Below, one piece after another: positions 47,909-56,800 of a stretch of 64,000 bases of DNA. Both the position numbers and the translations under genes were made by a program. The stretch comes from Pseudoalteromonas rubra (GTDB taxonomy: Bacteria; Pseudomonadota; Gammaproteobacteria; Enterobacterales; Alteromonadaceae), in NCBI RefSeq assembly GCF_001482385.1, contig NZ_CP013611.1, positions 3,913,501 to 3,977,500 of the forward strand. Reading direction: 5' to 3'. The first letter of the stretch is position 1. Every line of letters starts with the position of its first letter. Under the pieces are notes generated by a model. That model did not search any database. It worked only from the letters and a program-made list of their open reading frames with translations, and was not told the origin of the DNA.

Positions 47909-48337
47909 TCAGGCTTTGAGGTTTTTAACCAACTCACCCATGTTAGACACCACACTGCCATCCTGACCATAGGTCATTGAAGTTGGCGCACCAATCAAAA
48001 TGTCTTTAAGTTCACGCACTGTAAGTTGTGCCTGATGCGCCGCCTGTGCGTTTACGTCATTTTGTTTCTTACAGTGATACAATAACGCTTTAACCTGGTC
48101 GGTTAAGGGGACAATTTCGTCATGGCTGAACGTGCTTTGCGGGTATTTGGAGAGGTCTTTGTCCAATTTTTGAAGCTGATTTAAGGTCGTGAGCTTAGTG
48201 CGCGCGATTTCCTTGAGGTTGTCTCCGTTGCGAGAAGCGAGCGCCTCTAATTCATCATCCAGAAGCTGGGTCAGAGCTTCCAGAAGATTGATTTGCGCTG
48301 TTAGCTGATGGGCACACAGTACCGTTTGGTCGTCCAC
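47909..48337 (-). CDS. flgN: FlgN-type flagellar export chaperone
   Basis: A 142-residue helical protein of the FlgN family, the chaperone that delivers hook-filament junction proteins FlgK and FlgL for export. It shows the heptad-rich N-terminal region (TAQINLLEALTQLLDDELEAL) and length typical of the family. It lies 7 bases downstream of flgM in the same operon, as in Vibrio. Confidence 0.83.
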   Translation of the reverse strand: MDDQTVLCAHQLTAQINLLEALTQLLDDELEALASRNGDNLKEIARTKLTTLNQLQKLDKDLSKYPQSTFSHDEIVPLTDQVKALLYHCKKQNDVNAQAAHQAQLTVRELKDILIGAPTSMTYGQDGSVVSNMGELVKNLKA

Positions 48338-48344
48338 TTATATT

Positions 48345-48668
48345 CTATCCAAATAAATCGAACTCAAAGGCGGCAATATTTTTAGCCAGTTTTTCGCCAT
48401 CAACCTGATATTTGCCTTCGGCAATGGCTTTTTTCAGCTCATCGACTTTTTTGCTGTCGAAAGAAGGTGCTTGCTGCGCTTTTTCTTGCAGCCCCTTGAG
48501 TTGTTGTGCTTGTGGCGTCAGACTCACTGAGTCGGCAGCCGCTTTTACCTGTGCTTGCGGTTTAGCTGCGGTATTACTTGCTTCATTTCTTTGTAATTCA
48601 GCACGTTGTTGCTTTGCATTTGTTGCAACATTGTTCGGCTGATTTTGACCGTTAATGTTGTTTACCAT
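48345..48668 (-). CDS. flgM: FlgM anti-sigma-28 factor
   Basis: A 107-residue, mostly disordered protein. The N-terminal Asn/Gln-rich segment (MVNNINGQNQPNN) precedes a C-terminal sigma-28-binding region (VDELKKAIAEGKYQVDGEKLAKNIAAFEFDL) with the classical I-x-x-G-x-Y-x-V-D pattern. It inhibits FliA until exported through the finished hook. A near-perfect sigma-28 promoter lies 35 bases upstream, giving the usual feedback loop. Confidence 0.93.
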   Translation of the reverse strand: MVNNINGQNQPNNVATNAKQQRAELQRNEASNTAAKPQAQVKAAADSVSLTPQAQQLKGLQEKAQQAPSFDSKKVDELKKAIAEGKYQVDGEKLAKNIAAFEFDLFG

Positions 48669-48703
48669 GATGATGACCCGTTTGTTAAATTGCTTCAGCC
48701 TTT

Positions 48704-48730
48704 ATATCGGCAAGCTATACGCATACTTTA
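48704..48730 (-). promoter_or_regulatory. Sigma-28 (FliA) promoter of flgM
   Basis: On the minus strand TAAAGTAT (48730-48723), an 11-base spacer and GCCGATAT (48711-48704) match the FliA consensus TAAAGTTT-N11-GCCGATAA at 14 of 16 positions. It lies in the 71-base gap between flgA and flgM. Confidence 0.9.
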
Positions 48731-48739
48731 GCAAAAAAA

Positions 48740-49453
48740 TCAGATTTTGACTGCTACTGAATCAACATCTTTCACCCTTGCAAGCACCGTTTTTCCTGAT
48801 CTTGCATTTTTGACCCGGATTTGTTCTCCTAAGTTCCCATCCTGCAAGGCAATACCAGTGGTTTTAATCATCAGTGTGCCATCACTGGCCAGGATTGTCA
48901 CGTTATCTCCTTTGCAAATCATGCAAATCTGAAACATGCTGATCGGCTTGCCCTGCTGGATACGGCGTTTGGTTTTACTGCCAACAAGCAAGGTCATATC
49001 GTCAATGTTGGCAGCACGGACAAAGTGCTTGGGTCGCATCTCGATTGTTACATCCTCTGCAGTTAACAGCACTCCTTTGTCTAACATTCGGGTACTTACA
49101 ATAACGGGTAATAGTGTTTCGATTTTTACATGAACAAACTGAACCCAGGACTCAAGGTCGTCACAGCGCACCATGACCGTGACCTGACGGTTAAATGGCG
49201 GACTGGATTTGCTGCTAATTTGCAATGGGCGCAGGCACTGGCGCTCAGGAATGCGTGTATCCAGTGGCAGTGCCGACACCTGTTGTTGCTCTTCTGCCTG
49301 GGTTGGCGTTGGGAGCTGCTCCGAGATAAATTCTATTGCTAATTTCTCAATGCCTTTTGACTCATAGGTTTGACCATAAGCAAATGACGTGGCTAAAAAA
49401 TATGCCACTATGGGAAAGAAATAAGCGGATAATGTAATTTTTAACAAACTCAT
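48740..49453 (-). CDS. flgA: FlgA, flagellar P-ring assembly chaperone
   Basis: A 237-residue periplasmic protein with a signal peptide ending FAYG before QTYES. The C-terminal SAF-type domain is evident: RMLDKGVLLTAEDVTIEMRP, then KRRIQQGKPISMFQI, then NLGEQIRVKNARSGKTVLARV. It helps FlgI assemble into the P ring. It is divergent from cheV across 139 bases and upstream of flgM-flgN. Confidence 0.9.
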   Translation of the reverse strand: MSLLKITLSAYFFPIVAYFLATSFAYGQTYESKGIEKLAIEFISEQLPTPTQAEEQQQVSALPLDTRIPERQCLRPLQISSKSSPPFNRQVTVMVRCDDLESWVQFVHVKIETLLPVIVSTRMLDKGVLLTAEDVTIEMRPKHFVRAANIDDMTLLVGSKTKRRIQQGKPISMFQICMICKGDNVTILASDGTLMIKTTGIALQDGNLGEQIRVKNARSGKTVLARVKDVDSVAVKI

Positions 49454-49592
49454 GATGTTTCGACTATGCTTATGGGGTGAAACAAGGTATAAAGATTTTG
49501 CGTGATTTGCCTCACCGCTTCAAGGGCGACTTTGAATGGTAGAGTACAAGCAAACATTGTTCCGATAAGCAGTTTTATAGCAGGAGAATGAC

Positions 49593-50525
49593 ATGGCAGG
49601 TATTTTGGACTCAGTAAACCAACGAACGCAGTTGGTGGGTCAAAACCGACTTGAACTTTTACTATTTCGCCTCAGAGGGCGTCAACGCTTTGGGATCAAT
49701 GTATTCAAAGTAAGAGAAGTATTACAGTGCCCACCCCTGACGGCAATGCCCAAGTCCAATGCTTTCATTCGAGGCGTTGCACACATTAGGGGACAAACTA
49801 TTTCCGTGATAGACATGTCGTTGGCTGTCGGCGGACCACCTATTGAGAATATCAAAGACTGCTTCATTATTATCGCTGAATACAACCGTTCGGTGCAGGG
49901 CTTTTTGGTCGGTGCAGTTGAACGAATAGTGAACATGAACTGGGAAAAAATAATGCCACCCCCTTCCGGCGCGGGTCGTTATTCCTATCTGACAGCGGTG
50001 ACTGAAATCGAAAATGAACTGGTAGAGATCCTGGATGTAGAAAAGATCCTCAACGAGATCTGCCCGATCAATACTGAGGTCAGTCAGGAAATTGTCGCTG
50101 ATGGGGAGATGCAACGTGACCTTGGTGAGCGTATCGTCTTTATTGCCGATGATTCTGCGGTAGCACGTAATCAGGTTAAACGTGCATTAGAGCCTTTGGG
50201 CGTTCAGACTGAGCTGGCCAAAAATGGTAAAGAAGCCCTGATCCGGTTAAAAGAGATTGCGGAGATGGACTGTCAGAATGACGTCACTGAGCGTGTAGGC
50301 TTACTGATCTCAGACGTTGAGATGCCTGAAATGGATGGATACACCCTCACCGCCGAGATAAAAGCGGATCCTAAGCTGGCGCCTTTGCATGTTATTTTAC
50401 ATACTTCATTGAGTGGCGTATTTAACCACGCAATGATCGAAAAGGTCGGTGCTGACGACTTTATTGCTAAATTTAACCCGCATGAATTGGCAACAGCCGT
50501 GAAGAAATGGGTTCATTGCGATTAA
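49593..50525 (+). CDS. cheV: CheV, CheW-receiver chemotaxis coupling protein
   Basis: A 310-residue protein with an N-terminal CheW domain (about 20-160, with FKVREVLQCPPLTAMP and GVAHIRGQTISVIDM) and a C-terminal receiver domain (about 183-308; acidic pair in FIADDSAVARN, phospho-Asp in LLISDVEMPEMDGYTL, Lys in FIAKFNP). It couples receptors to CheA and adapts by phosphorylation. GGAG precedes the ATG. It pairs with cheR in the usual polar-flagellar order. A TCCGATAA element 25 bases upstream resembles a sigma-28 -10 box but has no matching -35. Confidence 0.94.
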   Translation: MAGILDSVNQRTQLVGQNRLELLLFRLRGRQRFGINVFKVREVLQCPPLTAMPKSNAFIRGVAHIRGQTISVIDMSLAVGGPPIENIKDCFIIIAEYNRSVQGFLVGAVERIVNMNWEKIMPPPSGAGRYSYLTAVTEIENELVEILDVEKILNEICPINTEVSQEIVADGEMQRDLGERIVFIADDSAVARNQVKRALEPLGVQTELAKNGKEALIRLKEIAEMDCQNDVTERVGLLISDVEMPEMDGYTLTAEIKADPKLAPLHVILHTSLSGVFNHAMIEKVGADDFIAKFNPHELATAVKKWVHCD

Positions 50526-51376
50526 TTAGTGGCGGTAATACTTTGGAAAATAAACACTTAGAACAAAGCGAGTATGATCAGTTTCGCACTTTTTTAGAAC
50601 AACAGTGTGGGATTGTACTGGGCGACAATAAACTGTATTTAGTGAAAAGCAGACTGGCGCCTCTGATGTCTCGTTTTAGCGTTGACTCTCTGTCAGCTTT
50701 GGTGAGTAAAACGCTTAGTCCCCACGAGCGGCAATTGCGTGCCGCCGTTGTGGATGCGATGACCACCAACGAAACCCTGTGGTTTCGCGATCAATATCCT
50801 TTTGAACTGCTCAAGACTAAAATATTTCCTGAGTTTAAGGACCTGCGTCGTCCTGTTAAAATTTGGTCTGCTGCGAGTTCTTCCGGACAAGAGCCTTATT
50901 CAATAGCCATGTCTGCCAATGAATATCAGACCACTAATCCCGGTGCGCTCAAAATGGGTGTGCAGATTGTCGGTACTGATATCTCAAATACCATGCTGGA
51001 TATGTGTAAGAATGCAGAATATGACGCGCTGGCACTGGCACGTGGCCTGTCACCGGAACGCAAGAAAAAGTTTTTTGCAGACAGTGGCAATGGTATGGCC
51101 AAAGTCAATGAGCCTATTCGCCGTATGGTTAATTTCAGGCATTTAAATTTGCTTGATTCCTATGCCTTACTGGGTAAGTTTGACGTGATTTTTTGTCGTA
51201 ACGTACTCATCTACTTTTCGCCAGATGTAAAGGCGAAGATCATCAGCCAGTTTGCTCAGGCACTTAACCCAAATGGGTATTTGTTCCTGGGAGCCTCTGA
51301 ATCTATGGCCGGTCTTAACAACGACTTTGATATGCTGCGTTGCAATCCCGGTATTATTTATCAGAAAAAATCGTAA
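50507..51376 (+). CDS. cheR: CheR, chemotaxis protein methyltransferase
   Basis: A 289-residue SAM-dependent methyltransferase that methylates glutamates of chemoreceptors. The N-terminal helical domain (about 15-85, QCGIVLGDNKLYLVKSRL) precedes the SAM-binding domain with IWSAASSSGQEPYSIAM, GTDISNTMLD and FDVIFCRNVLIYFSPD. The ATG at 50507 overlaps cheV by 19 bases. A TTG at 50543 with GGCGG 7 bases upstream gives a 277-residue protein that fits the family N-terminus equally well and may be the true start. Confidence 0.92.
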   Translation: MGSLRLISGGNTLENKHLEQSEYDQFRTFLEQQCGIVLGDNKLYLVKSRLAPLMSRFSVDSLSALVSKTLSPHERQLRAAVVDAMTTNETLWFRDQYPFELLKTKIFPEFKDLRRPVKIWSAASSSGQEPYSIAMSANEYQTTNPGALKMGVQIVGTDISNTMLDMCKNAEYDALALARGLSPERKKKFFADSGNGMAKVNEPIRRMVNFRHLNLLDSYALLGKFDVIFCRNVLIYFSPDVKAKIISQFAQALNPNGYLFLGASESMAGLNNDFDMLRCNPGIIYQKKS

Positions 51377-51385
51377 TATTTTCGA

Positions 51386-51413
51386 CAGGTCGCGCAGAGC
51401 GGCCTGCTTATTT
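51386..51413 (+). terminator. Putative terminator after cheR
   Basis: CAGGTCGC (51386-51393) and GCGGCCTG (51399-51406) pair over 8 bp with one G-T wobble and a 5-base loop, followed by CTTATTT. It lies 9 bases past the cheR stop. Confidence 0.5.
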
Positions 51414-51563
51414 CTGTAACCTCAACCAAACCTCTCCAAACGATCTTACTACAGCCTATAAACTGCGATAGTGAATATCACCGACATGCTCGCCCGCTGT
51501 CTTGCTGAAAATAAAGCAGATATACTAGAGTACATGATGTATTGCCTCTGTGATCCCTGAACT

Positions 51564-51815
51564 ATGGCGAAGCCAAACAAAAAAGGCCCTACCAGAACGG
51601 TCGATATTTTCTGTGCCAAATGTAAAGCACCGCTGTATAAATACCGCAAAGGTGGAAAAGGCGCACTGGTTAAGTGCTTTAAAGAGCGAATTGTAACGGA
51701 TCACACCGAGCAAGGCGGCCTGTGCCCGGGCTGCGGCACCGAGTTTGCCCGGGACACGCTGGTCCGTGGCACCCCTGCATTTAAAATGATTGGTGGCAAA
51801 GTCTTTTTTAAATAA
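51564..51815 (+). CDS. Small zinc-ribbon protein of unknown function
   Basis: An 83-residue basic protein with two CxxC knuckles (Cys17/Cys20 in CAKC and Cys54/Cys57 in CPGCG) plus Cys38, so it probably folds as a zinc ribbon. Eighteen or so Lys/Arg residues suggest nucleic-acid or ribosome contact. It is alone, preceded by the cheR terminator and followed by a long gene-poor stretch. The ATG has no strong ribosome site. I do not recognise a named family. Confidence 0.68.
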   Translation: MAKPNKKGPTRTVDIFCAKCKAPLYKYRKGGKGALVKCFKERIVTDHTEQGGLCPGCGTEFARDTLVRGTPAFKMIGGKVFFK

Positions 51816-51835
51816 TCACAGGTCGTGGCACTTGC

Positions 51836-52268
51836 ATGTTTTGATATCTATGGGTAACTAAGCAGCCAGCCATTGTTGGTGCCATTTTTTTGGAGTTTTC
51901 ATAAAAAGGCCGATGTAGCCGAAACCAATCGCACCACTTCCAGAGTGAGAATGCCTGCCTGGCCTGCTCAAAAGAGGGGAAGCAACTCGCTGTGACCACA
52001 GATAACACCTGTATGCCATGCCCAGACTTTCCCTGAGATCAGAACAAGCGGTAATAAAACGTAGTTTGTTTTCATTGATGTGATTGTATTTCCATGATCA
52101 CAAACTCGGCCTTCTACTGTGCAGATGACCAGACATATTCAGTGTCTGGTTTTGATGGGTAGCTCAGCGATGTTACCCAGCTCTCTGTTTATTTTAACTG
52201 CGGTTACATGCTCAGCACGCCAGTTTCACTTTATTAGACGTATTAGTTGTATTTAATTTGTACAAAAG
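51836..52268. other. Gene-poor AT-rich stretch before the secreted-protein genes
   Basis: No convincing gene is seen in this stretch, and the whole gap between the zinc-ribbon stop and the next start (51816-52394) is about 580 bases. Short minus-strand open frames (up to 66 codons) run through 51808-52008 without a ribosome site or signal peptide. Two alternative minus-strand frames give protein-like endings (one ends KTPKKWHQQWLAA), which may be a decayed gene end or part of a dispersed repeat. A terminator-like hairpin is at 52128. From about 52190 rightward the sequence becomes very T/A-rich, suggesting a transferred or regulated segment. Confidence 0.4.
52128..52153 (+). terminator. Terminator-like hairpin in the gene-poor stretch
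   Basis: ACCAGACA (52128-52135) and TGTCTGGT (52143-52150) form a perfect 8-bp stem with a 7-base loop, followed by TTT. No gene ends directly before it, so it could end a small RNA or a long zinc-ribbon transcript. Confidence 0.5.
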
Positions 52269-52394
52269 GTGGTTTTATTTACCAAAAGGTATATGTTTTT
52301 TCCTTTTGGTTTGTTTTGTTTATTATTTGTGATTTTTTGTTCCTGTTTCGTGTGTATAATTAACATAATTACCTTTTATGGAATTTGCACAAAG

Positions 52395-53855
52395 ATGATA
52401 AGAGTGGTTTTGTTTCTATGGATGTCCTGCCCTTTATGGGCTATCGCGGCTAACAGTTTGCAAAGTGGGTGTAGTGATGTGTTTTCAGTGCAAAGCTTGG
52501 AGGCAGTATCACCAGGGTGCGATACGTCACGTCCTGCAACACCGCAATGGGCCTTACATGCCTATATCAGTGGTCAGACTCAGCTGAAGTGGCAGCCGGT
52601 TAGCGGCGCTACCTTTTATAGGGTAAACGCAGGGGTATCATACGTTAACTCTTCAGCAGCGAACATGACTCTGCCTGGCCATGTTAGCCAGGTTAAAGTA
52701 ATGGCATGTAGACGCAGCAATTTTGGCGATACTTGTTCTTTCCCAATAACAGCCAAATTTATTGACGATTTGGCTAAGCCCGAATTTGATTTCCCCAGTG
52801 CTGAGCATTACACATTTATGCCAGATGATACGCCAGTACTACAGTGGCAAGTACGTGGCGCTTACCAGGTCATTTTGCAACATGGTAGTCAAGTTATAGC
52901 CGGGTCCTTACCCAGTATTGGAGAGAAAGTACTTTCTGCTGACACAGGTCTGCCCTACACCCTCATCGCCAAAGGGCTCTCTGGCGACACTGCCAAAACA
53001 GTTTGGCTGAAGAGTAAAGTACTGCTCACCAGCAATGAGCCAGCGTCCTCCCGTAAGATAGATTTAACGGCGCTGGGCATTAACATTGTGACCAGAACTT
53101 TATTGCCCATTGGCAATGAGCAGGTGGTATTTGTCGATGAATCAAACATGCTTCATAAAATTAAAGTGCAAAATGGCGACCCTCGATTGATACAGTCTGA
53201 ACCTTTGTTAGGTAAGACTGTAAACCGGCCATTATTATTCAGGAACAAGATATATTTTGGCTCAAGCAACATTGATGGCACGGGGGCAGCGTGCGTACTT
53301 AATGTCTCAGAGCCAGGCTCGATGATATGTCACCCTACACAATTTGCAATCATTGCAAGCCCTGTTGCTATCAGTAGCTATCGCCTTGGTGATGACGATA
53401 CGTATGGGGCATCTCAGGATCGAACTTTGGGCGTCGAGAGCAGCATCGTATATGTGGATTTTAAAGGGAACACCATTGAGTATAGCGAAGGGCTTACCCG
53501 TGTGCGTCAACGAGGCCGGCTTCCTGGGGTGTTACTTAATCAGCCAATTATTTCAACACCGGCTGTTAACTATCGTGACAGGTCTTTGTTTTTCCAGCAT
53601 TTATCTTTGGCAACACCAAGCGATAATTATCTGATCTCCAAAGTTTCTTTTGCAAGTGCTGCGCAAGGAAATGACACTTTTTCTCAACCGCAATACCTAT
53701 TACAGGGTGACAAAGAGGTTTATACAGAACAGCCAAGCAGAGAGTTAGAGGAACGTATCCTTGCTCAGGATAATACTGTTCATTCAGTACCGGAAGCAAA
53801 TATTACACTGGAATGGACTATTGAACAGGGAGTGGGTGATGCACAGTTTAACTAG
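52395..53855 (+). CDS. Secreted beta-rich protein, partner of the downstream SpvB/Rhs protein
   Basis: A 486-residue protein. The ATG at 52395 gives a clean signal peptide (MIRVVLFLWMSCPLWAIA); upstream in-frame starts (GTG 52269, ATG 52293) add hydrophobic sequence unlike a signal peptide. The mature part starts with a Cys-containing segment and an immunoglobulin/FN3-like region (about 55-215: LKWQPVSGATFYRVN, TPVLQWQVRGAYQVIL). A propeller-like second half follows (LPIGNEQVVFVDESNMLHKI, PLLFRNKIYFGSSN, STPAVNYRDRSLFF). I do not recognise a named family. It overlaps the giant gene by 17 bases in a different frame. Both proteins are secreted and share Ig-like and propeller features, so they probably act together. 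A TATAAT at 52355-52360 may be its -10 element. Confidence 0.75.
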   Translation: MIRVVLFLWMSCPLWAIAANSLQSGCSDVFSVQSLEAVSPGCDTSRPATPQWALHAYISGQTQLKWQPVSGATFYRVNAGVSYVNSSAANMTLPGHVSQVKVMACRRSNFGDTCSFPITAKFIDDLAKPEFDFPSAEHYTFMPDDTPVLQWQVRGAYQVILQHGSQVIAGSLPSIGEKVLSADTGLPYTLIAKGLSGDTAKTVWLKSKVLLTSNEPASSRKIDLTALGINIVTRTLLPIGNEQVVFVDESNMLHKIKVQNGDPRLIQSEPLLGKTVNRPLLFRNKIYFGSSNIDGTGAACVLNVSEPGSMICHPTQFAIIASPVAISSYRLGDDDTYGASQDRTLGVESSIVYVDFKGNTIEYSEGLTRVRQRGRLPGVLLNQPIISTPAVNYRDRSLFFQHLSLATPSDNYLISKVSFASAAQGNDTFSQPQYLLQGDKEVYTEQPSRELEERILAQDNTVHSVPEANITLEWTIEQGVGDAQFN

Positions 53856-56800
53856 GGTATACATGTATTTTATATCATGTGTTTTGCTGCTGTTGTGGTT
53901 GACGCCGGCTTTTGCCAATGTGGCCACTCCATCATTTACAAACAACCCGGGCAAGTTTTATCTCTTCTTAGCTGAGAAGAAACAGCTCTGTACACAAGGT
54001 GGTTTAACAGTGCAAAAGGGTTATGCAACACCTATGGTGCTGTCATTTATTGATCCTGAAGACAGGCAAACGGTTGGCGCCAATTATTTTGAGCTATCGA
54101 TGAGAAAACCTAGCGGCAGTTCGGTTACTGTGCTTCCCGAGGGCAGTGGCATGCATTTTGATTATGACTTCTCCGAGCAGGAGGCGGGGTCGTATCGTCT
54201 AATGGCCAGATATCGATACAATGTTAGCGATGAGCTGGCGCTAGAGGTTCCAGATCCTTGGTTTTATTGTGGTTATCTTATTGATATTGTTAAAAAAACA
54301 GTGCCTGCAGTCAGTGTTTCAGTACTCCGGCAGGATGACTATGACAGCACTGTTGATTTGGAGTATTCGGTAAAGGATGAGGGAAGTGACGTTAAATCAC
54401 TGACAGTTTGTGAATTCGAGTCGCCCAGAGTGTGTGACCATTTAAAGACTGAGACTGATCCAGAAATGAATAAGGTTTATAAGTTGGGGGCGCAGTCTGT
54501 TTCAGTGAGTAATAGTAAACGGTTCAGGATCAGCGCCGTTGATAGCTTCGGCAATGTCGATAGCGAAATAGTAGAAGTCGCGGCCACGGTAGAGCGTGAC
54601 CAGAACTCTGAGGTATTCGTCAACCTGTATCACCCTGACGGCACTGAACTGAATTACACCGCTTTCCACAAAGACAGCACAACGGTTAATGCGAAAGTGA
54701 CAATAACGGATCCGGATTCACAAAGTTACAATTGGCCGAAGGCGGCTGAATTGATTACTGGCGGTACCAGCAAGACTTTAGGGGCTGGAAAAATCAAAGT
54801 CGGTAGTAGCCTTAAACAGTACGATTGCAATTTTCCATCATCCTCTGTTACTTGTGTTTCCACGGGTCTGAAAATACAGGAGAGTAAAACGCTAAAGGCA
54901 GAAGCCGGGGGAGGGACTGCCAGCCGTACAATAAAGATTGCTAAACGCCCTGTTATCTCTGGTTTGCGATTAGATAAAGTGTATGCTTTTCAGGGAGAGC
55001 AAGTACAGGTTGACTTTCGACTGGCTGATCGGGTTTTGGATATCAGTGATCTTAAGATATGTGTTGTAACCCGAAGTTCACAAACATTAGAGCATTGCCC
55101 ACAATCAGACCTGACCTTGTTACCGTCATGTGATAAAAATATCGTCCAGGGCGGTGAAGTGATGACCTGTCGTGCAACCTTTGAGGCGCCAGCCAGCAAT
55201 CCTGCCGGGTATCAGGTTTATGTGTCTGTTTCCGATAGTGATATTACTGATTGGTACGCAACGAGTAAGTTGGATTTCATCGTCGTGCCCTTTGCGGGCA
55301 TCATGATTAAAACACTGTCAAATAGCATCGAACACCCATTTGCACGCAACTCTACTCAGACCATAAAGGTAGGTGTTGGCCGGCTGAGCGCAAGTTCTGC
55401 AAGATTACAAAAAATTGCGCTGCTGTTTAATGATACTGAGGTGGCCACAAAACAACTGAATTGTGAGAGTATCCTGCCACAAGCGAGCGATCGGCAGCAG
55501 ATGACAGAATTTTCTGTCGACTGGCCAATCGATAGTGCTCTTCCGGAGAAAATTGACCTAAAAGCAAAGGCCTGGGACTGTGCGCCAGAGCCAAATACAG
55601 TAACAACGGCAACGTCAAAGCCATTCTATATTGCACCAGTTGTACTGGAAGTGCCTCAGGTTGACAGTGTCAGCTCTGATGGAAGATACGTGAAAGTGAA
55701 GCTTAAACGTATTGAGCACGCTGCGTCTTATGAAGTTCTACAGAACGGTAATAACAAAAAGGCTACAATCAGTGCTTCAGCACTTAACCTGGAGGCCAGG
55801 TTTGAACCCGGTGCGGGCTACGCATTTACTTACTGTGCAAAGGCGTTTGGTACGGGCAGTGTTGAACCTGTGATTGGTACTGGGGAACATTGCAAGAGCC
55901 TCCTTCATAATTATCCTGCGCCGACATTTAAGGCCATTTCAACAAATCAGTTTAATGCATATACATTGTCGTGGTCAGACCGTAAAGGAAATGAGATCTT
56001 CCATCTACTACGGAGGAAAAAAGGCGAGTCGCTATGGGGCGAGTGGCAAGAGATCGTATCGCAATCAGCAGTCAGCTTTGCTGTTAACGACTTAGAGCAA
56101 GGTGTCTATGAATACAAAGTACGTGCGTGTTTTTCTGTCACCGGAGCACAAGAGAGCCTTTGCGCAGAATCCAATTCAAAAGAGATCCGCCATATGCAAG
56201 CGGCTCCCAGCTCTGCGCGCGTTGGTTTTAACTGTACTAGCTGTCCTATAACAATCAATGGTTTGTACTTTAGTAAACAAGCAAAGGTTGAGCTTAAGCC
56301 TAATAAGAATGGTGGCGTTTGGCGCTCATTGAATCAGCCAATCATTGCATGTAAAGAAACAAGTTGTGAGATTAAGGCATCGATCTCAGGTGAACTGCTG
56401 CAAAGTTATTACAACGGTAATGAAGGACTTCTGGTTCGGATTAGCAATTTTCCTCCCAATTCTTCACAAAACACGCTCACCATTTCAGTTAATGATGGCG
56501 ATTTACCTATACCAGCTGTACCCAATGTTACTGTAGAAGACATAGGTGACGGGCAACTACAACTAACAGTGGTACCCGGTACTGACGATGTTGATGTGGT
56601 TTCTTACAATATTTTTGAAAACGGGGCCGACCAGGCACTCGTGAGTATTAGCCATAATGCAGACTCTTTGACCACTAATATTTCTAAAACACATGATCAT
56701 CATGGACATGACTATAGCTACTGCGCTCAGGCTGTGAACAAGTTCGGTAAGGTAAGTTCTATTGGTGATAAGGAACAGTGCTCCGGCGTAACGCTTCACT

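Noticed and set aside
49542-49568. Sigma-28 promoter for cheV
   Set aside because: TCCGATAA is a good -10, but no TAAAG-like -35 is found at 11 bases spacing (the position reads GAGTACAA).
51808-52008. 66-codon minus-strand gene next to the zinc-ribbon gene
   Set aside because: No ribosome site, signal or known motif; it overlaps the end of the zinc-ribbon gene and an alternative frame is equally protein-like.
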